Positions 43,462 through 52,625 of a stretch of 64,000 bases of DNA are shown piece by piece. Below the pieces are notes generated by a model. It was not told the DNA's origin. It was given only the letters and a program-made list of their open reading frames with translations, and ran no database searches. Numbering within the stretch: position 1 is the stretch's first letter; the number at the start of each line of letters is the position of its first letter. The translations under genes and the position numbers were made by a program. The stretch is from Halorussus aquaticus (GTDB lineage: Archaea > Halobacteriota > Halobacteria > Halobacteriales > Haladaptataceae), in assembly GCF_024218795.1 (NCBI RefSeq), contig NZ_CP100400.1, positions 744,001 through 808,000 of the forward strand, in the 5' to 3' direction.

Positions 43462-44787
43462 GTGCGCCGCTACCGCGTCGCTTTCGCTCTGGTGGTCGTC
43501 CTCTGTGCCAGCACGCTCGGCTACAGCTACGTCACCTCACCGGCCAACGCAGCGGTGACGACCTACGAGCGACAGGCCGAACTCCTGGCGGACGAGCGCG
43601 CGCCGGTCGTCCCGCCCACCGGGAACGTCACGGTCGTCGCCGGTCACGGGATGAAGGGCGAATCGGCGGCACTGGTCGCGTTCGGTCCGGACGGCAGAGT
43701 CCTCTACCACAACGACACGTACCACGGCTACTTCGACGTTGACCCCGTCGAGGGAACCCGGAGGACCGTCGAGTACGTCGCCGAACACGACTACGACGGC
43801 GGCGACTGCGAGGGGAAGTGTACAGTCTCCGTGGTCGAACGCCTCAACCTCTCGACCGGCGAAATCGAGCGCGTCTACTCCAGAGTCATCCCGGCCGACC
43901 GGGGGGCTAACTGGCACGACGTGGACCGACTCGGCGAAGACCGACTGCTAGTCGGGGCCATCAACACCGACGAGACGTACGTCGTCAACACCACGACCGG
44001 AATGACGACGTGGGAGTGGTCCACCAAGCAGTCCTACCCCATCGCGGGCGGCGGTCCCTACCCGGCCGACTGGGCACACCTCAACGACGTGGAGAAACTC
44101 GCCGACGGTCGGGTCATGACCAGCCTCCGGAATCAGGACTCGGTGGTCTTCGTGGACCCCCAGACGGGCGTGCAGGAGAACTGGACGCTCGGCGCTGACG
44201 GTGCTCACGGCGTCCTCTACGAGCAGCACAACCCCGACTACATCCCCGAGTCCGAGGGCGGCCCGGCGGTCGTGGTCGCCGACTCGCTCAACGACCGCGT
44301 CGTCGAGTACCAGCGCGAGGACGGCGAGTGGAACCGGACGTGGGTCTGGACCGACGAGGAGATGAAGTGGCCCCGCGACGCCGACCGCCTCCCCGACGGG
44401 AACACGCTCGTCGCCGACACGAACGCCCACCGCGTGCTGGAAGTGAACGAGACCGGCGAGGTCGTCTGGAGCGCGCCGTTCTACGCGCCCTACGAACTCG
44501 AACGACTCGGCACGGGCGACGAGAGCGCGGGCGGCCCCTCGGCCGTGCGGGCCGACCTCCAATCGCAGGGGGTGAACGGGAGCACCCCGCCTGCGACGAC
44601 CTCTATCGCCGGATTCTCGCCCCGGAAGGTCACCAACAGCATCTCGTTCGTCCTCCCGATTTGGATGGGGTTCGCCGACGCCGCGGCCGCTCTGACTCTG
44701 GTCCTGACCGTGCTGGTGTGGACGGTCGCGGAGTACCGCAACTCCTCGCTGTCGGTGTCGTTCCGGTGGCCGGTCCGACTCCGGTGA
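43462..44787 (+). CDS. Membrane-anchored arylsulfotransferase-like beta-propeller protein
   Basis: The product has 441 residues from GTG 43462 (MRRYRVAFALVVVLCASTLG); a TATA-like ATTTATG about 29 bases upstream supports this leaderless GTG start. An N-terminal membrane anchor (about 6-25) precedes a six-bladed propeller of the arylsulfotransferase (ASST) type (HDVDRLGEDRLLVGAINTDE; AHLNDVEKLADGRVMTSLRN; DADRLPDGNTLVADTNAHRV). A second helix near the C-terminus (about 400-420) suggests both ends are membrane-bound with the propeller outside. Catalytic His of true ASST enzymes cannot be placed with certainty, so the enzyme activity is uncertain. Confidence 0.82.
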   Translation: MRRYRVAFALVVVLCASTLGYSYVTSPANAAVTTYERQAELLADERAPVVPPTGNVTVVAGHGMKGESAALVAFGPDGRVLYHNDTYHGYFDVDPVEGTRRTVEYVAEHDYDGGDCEGKCTVSVVERLNLSTGEIERVYSRVIPADRGANWHDVDRLGEDRLLVGAINTDETYVVNTTTGMTTWEWSTKQSYPIAGGGPYPADWAHLNDVEKLADGRVMTSLRNQDSVVFVDPQTGVQENWTLGADGAHGVLYEQHNPDYIPESEGGPAVVVADSLNDRVVEYQREDGEWNRTWVWTDEEMKWPRDADRLPDGNTLVADTNAHRVLEVNETGEVVWSAPFYAPYELERLGTGDESAGGPSAVRADLQSQGVNGSTPPATTSIAGFSPRKVTNSISFVLPIWMGFADAAAALTLVLTVLVWTVAEYRNSSLSVSFRWPVRLR

Positions 44788-44898
44788 TTACCCCGGGTTC
44801 CCCCGCGACCGTCCGGCCGGATTCGCTCGCTCGACCAACCGCCGGAAGCGGCCGGGAGACCAACTGCGAGGCGGAGCGTTCGACTCCCACAACGAACA

Positions 44899-44907
44899 CT
44901 TTTAATC
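44899..44907 (+). promoter_or_regulatory. TATA box of the rpa1 operon
   Basis: CTTTTAATC is centred 26 bases before ATG 44929 and points to leaderless initiation there rather than at GTG 44926. Confidence 0.6.
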
Positions 44908-44928
44908 CGTCCGGGCCAAGTCCGAGTG

Positions 44929-46197
44929 ATGAGTTTGGACGACCATGCCGAGGACCTCGCCTCCGACCTCGGCGTCGACAAGGAGGAGGTCAAGGCGGAC
45001 CTCGAGAACTTAGTGGAGTACAGCGTCCCGGTGGACGAGGCCAAGCAGAGCCTCAGGCGGAAGTACGGCGACGGCGGCGGCGGTTCGAGCGAACCCTCGC
45101 AGACCGACGTCGCCGACGTGTCCACCGAGGACAGCAACGTCACCGTCACCGCGAAGGTGCTGACGGTCGGCAAGCGCTCGATTCGGTATCAGGGCAACGA
45201 GCAGGTCATCCACGAGGGTGAACTCGCCGACGAGACCGGGAAGATATCCTACACCGCGTGGGAGGACTTCGGTCTCTCGGCGGGCGACACCATCACCGCG
45301 GGCAACGCCGGCGTCCGCGAGTGGGACGGGAAGCCCGAACTGAACCTCGGCGAGAGCACCAACGTCGCCTTCGAGGACGACATCGAGGTTCCGTATCCCG
45401 TGGGCGGCGACGCCGACCTCGCGGACCTCGAACCCGGCGACCGCGGCATCGACCTCGAAGTCGAGGTCGTCGAAGTCGAGCGCAAGACCATCGATGGCCG
45501 CGACGGCGAGACCGAAATCAAGAGCGGCGTCCTCGCCGACGAGTCGGCCCGACTCCCGTTCACCGACTGGGAGGCTCGGTCCGAAGTCGCCGAGGGCGCG
45601 ACGATGCGACTCGAAGACGTGTACGTCCGGGAGTTCCGGGGCGTCCCCTCGGTCAACCTCTCGGAGTTCACCGAGGTCGCCCCGCTCGACCGCGAACTGG
45701 CGATTAGCGACACCGGCACGCGGATGACGGTCCGCGACGCGGTCGAGACCGGCGGCGCGTACGACGTCGAGGTCGTCGGCAACGTCGTGGCGGTCCGCGA
45801 CGGGTCGGGTCTCATCGAGCGCTGTCCCGAGTGCGGTCGCGTCGTCCAGAACGGACAGTGCCGGAGTCACGGCGACGTGGACGGGCAGGACGACCTGCGC
45901 GTGAAGGCGATTATCGACGACGGGACCGGCACCGTGACCGCGGTCCTCGACGACGAACGCACCGAGGAAGTCTACGGCGGTGACGTCGAAGACGCGAAAG
46001 CTGAGGCCCGCGAGGCGATGGACAAGGAGGTCGTCGCCGACGAGATTCGGGACCGCGTCGTCGGCCACGAGTACCGCGTCCGAGGCAACCTCTCGGTCGA
46101 CGACTACGGTGCGAACCTCGAAGTCTCGGAGTTCGAGCGGTCCGCTGACGCGCCCGCCGACCGTGCGAAGTCCCTGCTCGCGGAGGTGGCAGAATGA
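44929..46197 (+). CDS. rpa1: Replication protein A (single-stranded DNA-binding), RPA1 type
   Basis: The 422-residue protein coats single-stranded DNA in replication and repair. A short N-terminal helical region (about 1-50) is followed by three OB folds, at about 70-165 (TVTAKVLTVGKRSIRYQGNE), 175-265 and 280-390. The last contains a zinc finger (CPECGRVVQNGQCRSH) before a fold continuing DDLRVKAIIDDGTGTVTAVL. It is the first gene of an rpa1-rpap1-rpe unit like that described in Haloferax volcanii; the next gene overlaps its stop (ATGA). Confidence 0.93.
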   Translation: MSLDDHAEDLASDLGVDKEEVKADLENLVEYSVPVDEAKQSLRRKYGDGGGGSSEPSQTDVADVSTEDSNVTVTAKVLTVGKRSIRYQGNEQVIHEGELADETGKISYTAWEDFGLSAGDTITAGNAGVREWDGKPELNLGESTNVAFEDDIEVPYPVGGDADLADLEPGDRGIDLEVEVVEVERKTIDGRDGETEIKSGVLADESARLPFTDWEARSEVAEGATMRLEDVYVREFRGVPSVNLSEFTEVAPLDRELAISDTGTRMTVRDAVETGGAYDVEVVGNVVAVRDGSGLIERCPECGRVVQNGQCRSHGDVDGQDDLRVKAIIDDGTGTVTAVLDDERTEEVYGGDVEDAKAEAREAMDKEVVADEIRDRVVGHEYRVRGNLSVDDYGANLEVSEFERSADAPADRAKSLLAEVAE

Positions 46198-48164
46198 GTT
46201 CGAACGGCGACGAGAACGGGTCCGACTCCGACAGTCAGGGCGGCGCGGGTCGCCGCGAAGTCGCGTGGCGCGTCTTCGCCGCGGAGTACGACGACGCCGA
46301 CTTCGACTACTCCGAGAGCGACGAGGAGCGCGCCCCCAACTACGTGGTCACGCCGACAGGCGCGCGAATCAACCGCCTGTTCGTGGTCGGCGTCCTGACC
46401 GAAATCGAGCAGGTCGGCGACGACGTGCTCCGGGCGCGGGTCGTGGACCCGACCGGCGCGTTCGTCCTCTACGCCGGGCAGTACCAACCCGACGAGATGG
46501 CCTTCTTGGAGAACGCGTCCCCGCCCGCGTTCGTCGCGGTGACGGGCAAGGCCCGGACCTTCCAACCGGAGGACTCCGACCGGGTGTTCACGTCGATTCG
46601 GCCCGAGTCCATCAACCGCGTGGACGCCGAGACGCGGGACCGCTGGGTGGTCCAGACCGCCGAACAGACCCTCTCGCGGGTCTCGACGGTCGCCGACGCC
46701 ATCGACTCGGGCGAGCGCGGCGACGCGCTCCGGGAGGCCCTCGAAGCCAGCGGCGTAGACTCGGGACTCGCCTCGGGCGTCCCGCTGGCGCTCGACCACT
46801 ACGGCACGACGAAGGCCTACCTCGCGGCGGTCTGGGACCTCGCCGTCGATTCGGCCAGAGTGGTCGCAGGCGAACTCTCGGCCGACGACGTGGGTCCGCT
46901 CGAACTCGCGCCCGGCGAGGGCGGCGACGAGGTGGCCGTGAGCCTCGACTACTCGCCGACCGACGACGGGGCGGGCGACCTCGCGGAACTGGAGACCGAG
47001 GCCGCGAGCGCTTCGGCGGAGTCGGCGGCGGAACCGCGAGACGAGACCTCCGAACCCAGCGACGATATGGACCCCGAAACCGAGACGCCGCCCGCTGAGG
47101 CCCGGACCGCGGCGGACGAGACCGAAGCGGTCCCCGAGGGGAGTTCCGAACCCGAACCGACCGAGGACGACGAGACGGACATCGGCGACTTCGGGACCGA
47201 CGACGAACCCGAGACGGCCACGAGCGACGAACTCGGCGAGGCTCCGACTACCACCGTGGACGAGTCCGAGACAGACGCCGAGACCGAATCGGAGACGGTC
47301 CCGGAAACGGAGACTGAGGCGGCCCCCGAAGCGGCGGCGGACGCCGACTCCGAGGACGCCCCCGAGGTCGAGGACGCGGCGGAGGCGGCCGAACTGCAGG
47401 ACGAAATCGGGACGAACGAACCGCCGACCGTCGAGTCCGAGCAGGAGACCTCGACCGACGAGTCGTTCGCGCCCGAGACCGACGACGACGGGCAACCCGA
47501 GGACGACGGCCCGGACCTCGGCACGGCCGGGGCGGGCGACGAGATGTACGAGTTCGACGAGGAGGAGCGCGAACAGGTCGAAGAGGAGTACGGACTGGAG
47601 TTCTCCTCGGGGAGCGAAGTCGAGAGTCCCGAGGAGTCCGAGATGGAGGCCCCCACCCCCGACCCCGAACAGGGTCCCGACGAACCGACGCCCGAGCGCG
47701 AGTCCGAACTGGCCGACGAGGACCCGAACGCTGGCGAACCCGCCGACCCGACCGCCGAGGAAGTGGATACCGACGAGCTACAGGACGTGGAGTCGGCGTC
47801 GGGCGGCACCGAGGAAGTAGTCAACGACGCCGACGCGGCCCCCGCAGGCGGGGAGACGGCCGCCGCGGAAGCGCCCGGCGCGTCCGTCGGCGAGAACGAG
47901 GCGGCCGAGTCCGACGGCGACGAGGCAGACGAGGAGTCCGCCGCCGACTCCGGCGAAGAGGGGACGCCCGAGAACCTCGAAGACACCGTGATGGACCAGA
48001 TGCGCGAGTTGAACGACGGCGACGGCGTCGCCCGCGAGACGCTGCTGGCCGCGGTGGTGCAGGCCTACGACGTGACGCCCGCCGACGTGGAGGACGCGCT
48101 CGAAGCCGCGCTGATGGCCGGACGATGCTACGAGTCGGGCGAGGACACGCTCAAGCCCATCTGA
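46194..48164 (+). CDS. rpap1: RPA-associated protein RPAP1
   Basis: The 656-residue partner of RPA1 (COG3390 type) has an N-terminal OB-fold region (REVAWRVFAAEYDDADFDYS; INRLFVVGVLTEIEQVGDDV; about 20-230). An exceptionally long acidic low-complexity stretch follows (about 240-590), with repeated Glu/Asp/Thr/Ser/Pro runs. A C-terminal winged-helix-like domain (LEDTVMDQMRELNDGDGVAR, VVQAYDVTPADVEDALEAAL) ends it. It is known to act with its own RPA, not with the other paralogues. It overlaps rpa1 by four bases and rpe by one base. Confidence 0.9.
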   Translation: MSSNGDENGSDSDSQGGAGRREVAWRVFAAEYDDADFDYSESDEERAPNYVVTPTGARINRLFVVGVLTEIEQVGDDVLRARVVDPTGAFVLYAGQYQPDEMAFLENASPPAFVAVTGKARTFQPEDSDRVFTSIRPESINRVDAETRDRWVVQTAEQTLSRVSTVADAIDSGERGDALREALEASGVDSGLASGVPLALDHYGTTKAYLAAVWDLAVDSARVVAGELSADDVGPLELAPGEGGDEVAVSLDYSPTDDGAGDLAELETEAASASAESAAEPRDETSEPSDDMDPETETPPAEARTAADETEAVPEGSSEPEPTEDDETDIGDFGTDDEPETATSDELGEAPTTTVDESETDAETESETVPETETEAAPEAAADADSEDAPEVEDAAEAAELQDEIGTNEPPTVESEQETSTDESFAPETDDDGQPEDDGPDLGTAGAGDEMYEFDEEEREQVEEEYGLEFSSGSEVESPEESEMEAPTPDPEQGPDEPTPERESELADEDPNAGEPADPTAEEVDTDELQDVESASGGTEEVVNDADAAPAGGETAAAEAPGASVGENEAAESDGDEADEESAADSGEEGTPENLEDTVMDQMRELNDGDGVARETLLAAVVQAYDVTPADVEDALEAALMAGRCYESGEDTLKPI

Positions 48165-48913
48165 TGAGCCTCGTGGAACCGGTCCCCGGCGAACCAGCGG
48201 CGGTCGCCGAGGTGGGACCGGACGGCGAGCGTGCGCTGGTCGTCGCCGACTTCCACGCGGGCATCGAGCAGGCCCTCCGCGCCGAGGGCGTCTCGCTCGA
48301 CAGTCGCGCACGGCAGCGACGCGAGCGATTGCTCGCGCTCGTCGCGCGAACCGACCCCGACCGAGTCCTCTTTCTGGGTGACCTGATGCACGCCATCGGC
48401 GACCCCGGCGGGGCCGAGCGCGGCGAAATCGAGGTCCTGCTGGAGCGCCTCGACGAGCGAGGCGTGGCCGCCACGCTGGTCAAGGGCAACCACGACGGCG
48501 CTATCGAGTCGTGGGCGGACCTCGACGTGACGGCTGGCGCGGGCGTCCGTCTGGGTTCGGTCGGGTTCGCCCACGGCCACACGTGGCCCACGCCGGAGGT
48601 CCTCGACAGCGACGTGGTCTGCGTCGGTCACGAGCATCCGGCGGTCCGACTGGAGGACGAGGTGGGCGGGAGCCGAGTCGAACGCGTCTGGCTCCGGGGG
48701 TCGCTGGCGGGCGCGGCGTTCGCCGAGCGCGAGGGCGGCGTCCGGGCGGGCGCGGAACTGGTGGTCTTCCCGGCGTTCAACGAACTCGCGGGTGCGACGT
48801 GGGTCAACGTCGAGGGACAGGAGTTTCTGGCCCCGTTCCTGCCGGAGGGACTGACCGACGGAGAGGCGTATCTGCTCGACGGGACGCGACTGGGCGAGTA
48901 TCAGACCATCTGA
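48164..48913 (+). CDS. rpe: RPA-operon metallophosphoesterase
   Basis: The 249-residue calcineurin-like phosphoesterase has the metal motifs ALVVADFHAGIEQA, VLFLGDLMHAIGD and LVKGNHDGAIESW. GFAHGHTWP and CVGHEHPAV complete the set. It is the third gene of the rpa1-rpap1-rpe operon, as in Haloferax, where its exact role in the RPA system is not settled. Its ATG shares one base with the rpap1 stop (TGATG). The end overlaps the convergent gene at 48901-49374 by 13 bases. Confidence 0.92.
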   Translation: MSLVEPVPGEPAAVAEVGPDGERALVVADFHAGIEQALRAEGVSLDSRARQRRERLLALVARTDPDRVLFLGDLMHAIGDPGGAERGEIEVLLERLDERGVAATLVKGNHDGAIESWADLDVTAGAGVRLGSVGFAHGHTWPTPEVLDSDVVCVGHEHPAVRLEDEVGGSRVERVWLRGSLAGAAFAEREGGVRAGAELVVFPAFNELAGATWVNVEGQEFLAPFLPEGLTDGEAYLLDGTRLGEYQTI

Positions 48914-49374
48914 CTCGACGCCTCCTGCACCGCGGCGACGAGTTCGTCCGGCCGGTCCGAGCCCACGAACGTCGATTTACCGTCGGCCTGCTCGAAGCGG
49001 ACGCCGCTCCGACCGCTCGCGGTGTAGGCGATACCGTCGGGACTCCAGCGGATGCCCCACCCGCCGTAACGGAGCGGACCGTAGCCAGTCTCCTGCACGT
49101 CCGCGAGGTCCGAGAACGGGATGCGCCTGAACGACCGGTGGAACGGCGCGAACTCGACGTAGATTCCGTCCTCGCGGACCTCGGTCCGGAGGGTGGCGAC
49201 CCGGAGCAGGAGCGCGACGCCCCCGAGCGCGAGGAGTCGGCCGACCGTCTCGCGGGCCGACCGCTTCCCGCGGGCGAGGGCCACGAGGTCGGCGACTGCA
49301 CGCAGGCCGAGCAGTCCCCAGACCCACGAGTGGCCGAGTTTCTGGTTCTCCCGGAAGTGGACTTTCGTCTCCAT
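48901..49374 (-). CDS. Membrane protein with PH-like C-terminal domain
   Basis: The 157-residue product starts METKVHFRENQKLGHSWVWG. It has a hydrophobic helix at about 50-63 and probably a weaker one at about 15-35. A C-terminal beta-rich part (GIYVEFAPFHRSFRRIPFSD, then YGPLRYGGWGIRWSPDGIAY) looks like a bacterial PH-type or DUF6141-like domain. Function is unknown. It overlaps the end of rpe by 13 bases, tail to tail. Confidence 0.75.
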   Translation of the reverse strand: METKVHFRENQKLGHSWVWGLLGLRAVADLVALARGKRSARETVGRLLALGGVALLLRVATLRTEVREDGIYVEFAPFHRSFRRIPFSDLADVQETGYGPLRYGGWGIRWSPDGIAYTASGRSGVRFEQADGKSTFVGSDRPDELVAAVQEASSQMV

Positions 49375-49623
49375 GGACCCACCTTCGAGACCGGGGCGAA
49401 AAGTCTTCGCGGCCGTCGCGGAACCTCGCGAGAGACCGGGACTTCGCTCCCCGAGTGCAAGACGATACCGGACCGGAACTGAGTGCGGACTGAAACGTCG
49501 TAGTTCGGGACCGAAAGTGGACCACCTGCCATCGGGAGCGGCCTCGAAAAACGCCGTCCGAGACCGACTCGTCAGATTTCGAAGGCAACGTGCTTATCAC
49601 CCTCTAACCGCTAAAAACGACCA

Positions 49624-52494
49624 ATGAGCGACGGAGCGGCCGCGAGTTCTGCGGCCTTCGCACAGTTCGGCGAGCAGGTGCGGGCGGCGCTCTCCGAACG
49701 CGGATTCTCGACGCCCACCGAGCCACAGCGCCGGGCGATTCCGCCGCTGGCACGCGGCGAGGACGCACTGGTCATCGCGCCCACCGGAACCGGGAAGACC
49801 GAGACGGCGATGCTGCCGGTGTTCGACGCGATTGCGGAGAACCAAGCCGAGAACGGTCCCCGGTTCGGCATCTCCGCGCTGTACGTCACGCCGCTGCGCG
49901 CCCTCAACCGCGACATGCGCCAGCGGCTGGAGTGGTGGGGCGAGGCGTTGGACCTCCGGGTGGACGTGCGCCACGGCGACACCACCGACTACCAGCGCCA
50001 GAAGCAGGCCAACGACCCGCCGGACGTGCTGGTGACGACGCCCGAGACCCTGCAGGCGATGCTGACCGGTTCGAAGCTCCGCAAGGCCCTCGAAGACGTC
50101 CACCACGTCGTGATAGACGAGGTCCACGAACTTGCCAGCGCCAAGCGCGGCGCGCAGTTGACCATCGGCCTCGAACGCCTCCGCGAGTTGGCCGACGACT
50201 TCCAGCGCATCGGCCTGTCGGCGACCGTCGGCGACCCCGAGGAGGTCGGCCGGTTCCTGACCGGCGACCCGGCCGAACGCCCCGCTCCCGAAATCGTGGA
50301 AGTGGACGTGGGGAGCAAGGTCGAGTTCGAGGTCCGGGAGCCCGAAATCACCGCGGAGGACGAGCGGCTCGCGGGGAGACTCGCCACCGAAGAGTCGATG
50401 GCGAGTCACGTCCGGGCGATTCTGGAAATCGTCGAGGACCACGACTCGACGCTGATATTCGTCAACACCCGACAGACGGCCGAGGCGCTCGGGTCGCGGT
50501 TCAAGGAGTTGGACGCGAACGTCGGCGTCCACCACGGGTCGCTGTCGAAGGAGGCCCGCATCGACGTGGAGGACGGCTTCAAGGCCGGGCAGATAGACGC
50601 CCTGCTCTGCACCTCCTCGATGGAACTGGGCATCGACGTGGGCCGCATCGACCACGTGGTCCAGTACTCCAGTCCCCGTGAGGTCGCGCGCCTGCTCCAG
50701 CGCGTCGGGCGCGCGGGCCACCGGAGCGAGGCGGTCTCTCACGGCACCATCATCACCAAGCATCCCGACGACACCCTCGAAGCCCTCGCCATCGCCCGGC
50801 GCGCGAAGGCGGGCGACGTGGAGGACGCCGAGATTCACGACGGGAGTTTGGACACCGTGGCCAACCAGATCGTCGGGTTGGTGATGGACTTCGGCGACCT
50901 CTCGGCGATGCGGGCCTACGACGTCGTAACGCGGGCCTACCCCTTCCGGGACCTCTCCGAGGAGGCGTTCAAGGCGGTCTGTCGCGAGTTGAAGAGCAAC
51001 CGACTCGTCTGGCTCGACGAGGCCGAGGACCGACTGGAGAAGTCGAGTCAGACGTGGCAGTACTTCTACGCCAACCTCTCGATGATTCCCGACGAGCAGA
51101 AGTACACCGTCGAGGACATCGCGTCGGGGTCGCAGGTCGGCACGCTCGACGAGCGGTTCGTCGTTAACTTCGCCCAACCGGGCGAGATATTCGTCCAGCG
51201 CGGCGAGATGTGGCGCATCACCGAGGTGGACGACGACGAGGAGACCGTCAAGGTCTCGCCCATCGAGGACCCCGGCGGCGAGATTCCGTCGTGGGTCGGC
51301 GAGGAGATTCCGGTGCCCTACGACGTGGCCCAGGAAGTCGGCGAGATGCGCGCCGTGGCGGGACCCCAGTTCGAGCGCGGCGCGCCCCGCGAGGGCGTCG
51401 CCAAGGAGTTCACGAACCGCTACCCCACGGACGAGTACACCGCGAGCGAGGCGCTCTCGCAACTCGACCGCCACGCCGAGGCCGACGCCCCGCTCCCGAC
51501 CGCGGACCGAATCGTGGTCGAACACGCCGCCCGGAAAGTCGTCCTCAACGCCTGCTTCGGCCACAAGGTCAACGAGACGCTCGGCCGGGTCCTCTCGTCG
51601 CTGGTCGGTCAGCGAACCGGGTCGTCGGTCGGACTGGAGGTGGACCCCTACCGCATCGAGTTGGACGTGCCCGCGAAGGTCAACGGGCAGGAGGTCGCGG
51701 CGGTCCTCCAAGAGACCGACCCCGACCACGTCGAGGCCATCATCGAGTTGAGCCTCAAGCACTCGGACTCGCTCAAGTTCAAACTCTCGCAGGTCGCGGC
51801 CAAGTTCGGCGCGCTCCGACGCTGGGACGGCGGTGGCGGCACGGGCGGCCCGCAGATGGACAGGCTGATGGCCGCCCTCGAAGAGACGCCGATGTACGAC
51901 GAGGCGGTCCGCGAGGTGTTCCACGACGACCTCGCTGTCGAGCGGGCCAGCGAGGTCCTTCGCCGAATCCGGTCGGGCGAAATCGAGGTCGTGACGACCG
52001 GCGGCCGCACCCCGGTCGGGTCGGGCGGCGTCTCGTCCGGCCGGGAACTGCTCGCGCCGGAGAACGCCGACGCCAGCGTCATCCAGACGGTCAAGGACCG
52101 GATTCGGGACGACGAGGTCATCCTGCTGTGCCTCCACTGCGAGGACTGGAAGCGAAAGAAACCGGTCCGACGCGTCCGCGACCAACCGAAGTGTCCCGAG
52201 TGCGGTTCGACCCGCGTCGCCGCGCTCAACCCGTGGGCGGACGAGGTGGTCAAGGCGGTGCGCTCGAACGACAAGGACGACGAGCAGGAGAAGATGACCC
52301 GGCGCGCGTACAAGGCCGCCAATCTGGTCCAGAGCCACGGCAAGCGGGCGGTCGTCGCGCTGGCGGCCCGCGGGGTCGGCCCGCGGAACGCCGCCCGAAT
52401 CATCGCCAAACTGCGCGAGGACGAGGACGACTTCTACCGGGACATCCTCGCGCAGGAGCGCCAGTACGCCCGCACCCAGTCGTTCTGGGACTGA
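49624..52494 (+). CDS. Lhr-type large DNA/RNA helicase
   Basis: The 956-residue superfamily 2 helicase has Walker A in IAPTGTGKTETA (about 58), the DEVH box in VIDEVHELASAKRG, motif III SATVGDPEE, and helicase C motifs TLIFVNTRQTAEALGSRF and SSMELGIDVGRIDHVVQYSS. QRVGRAGHR is the arginine-finger motif. A winged-helix and Lhr beta domain (about 450-740) follow. The C-terminus has a zinc finger (CLHCEDWKRKKPV, CPECGSTRV), typical of the archaeal aLhr2/ASH-Ski2 line. The length fits the Lhr core without the bacterial C-terminal extension. Confidence 0.93.
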   Translation: MSDGAAASSAAFAQFGEQVRAALSERGFSTPTEPQRRAIPPLARGEDALVIAPTGTGKTETAMLPVFDAIAENQAENGPRFGISALYVTPLRALNRDMRQRLEWWGEALDLRVDVRHGDTTDYQRQKQANDPPDVLVTTPETLQAMLTGSKLRKALEDVHHVVIDEVHELASAKRGAQLTIGLERLRELADDFQRIGLSATVGDPEEVGRFLTGDPAERPAPEIVEVDVGSKVEFEVREPEITAEDERLAGRLATEESMASHVRAILEIVEDHDSTLIFVNTRQTAEALGSRFKELDANVGVHHGSLSKEARIDVEDGFKAGQIDALLCTSSMELGIDVGRIDHVVQYSSPREVARLLQRVGRAGHRSEAVSHGTIITKHPDDTLEALAIARRAKAGDVEDAEIHDGSLDTVANQIVGLVMDFGDLSAMRAYDVVTRAYPFRDLSEEAFKAVCRELKSNRLVWLDEAEDRLEKSSQTWQYFYANLSMIPDEQKYTVEDIASGSQVGTLDERFVVNFAQPGEIFVQRGEMWRITEVDDDEETVKVSPIEDPGGEIPSWVGEEIPVPYDVAQEVGEMRAVAGPQFERGAPREGVAKEFTNRYPTDEYTASEALSQLDRHAEADAPLPTADRIVVEHAARKVVLNACFGHKVNETLGRVLSSLVGQRTGSSVGLEVDPYRIELDVPAKVNGQEVAAVLQETDPDHVEAIIELSLKHSDSLKFKLSQVAAKFGALRRWDGGGGTGGPQMDRLMAALEETPMYDEAVREVFHDDLAVERASEVLRRIRSGEIEVVTTGGRTPVGSGGVSSGRELLAPENADASVIQTVKDRIRDDEVILLCLHCEDWKRKKPVRRVRDQPKCPECGSTRVAALNPWADEVVKAVRSNDKDDEQEKMTRRAYKAANLVQSHGKRAVVALAARGVGPRNAARIIAKLREDEDDFYRDILAQERQYARTQSFWD

Positions 52495-52595
52495 CCGGAA
52501 ATCCGGCGTTTCCCGCTCGTAACTCCGATTCTCCGGTCGTAACCGACGAATGTCCGTGCGTTACGTGCTCCCAACAACGTGAACGGCCGATTCGC

Positions 52596-52609
52596 TATAA
52601 GACGCGACG
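52596..52609 (+). promoter_or_regulatory. Promoter core of the first Tat/Thr-rich gene
   Basis: TATAAGACGCGACG begins 30 bases before ATG 52626. The same 14 bases at the same spacing precede the paralogue at 53667. Confidence 0.65.
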
Positions 52610-52625
52610 TGATGCAGGTCCGGGC

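Noticed and set aside
43430..43470. tRNA-like stretch near GTGTAGCTCAGGACG
   Set aside because: It resembles a D-arm by eye, but there is no acceptor stem or T-arm at the right distance; it is the leader and start of the propeller gene.
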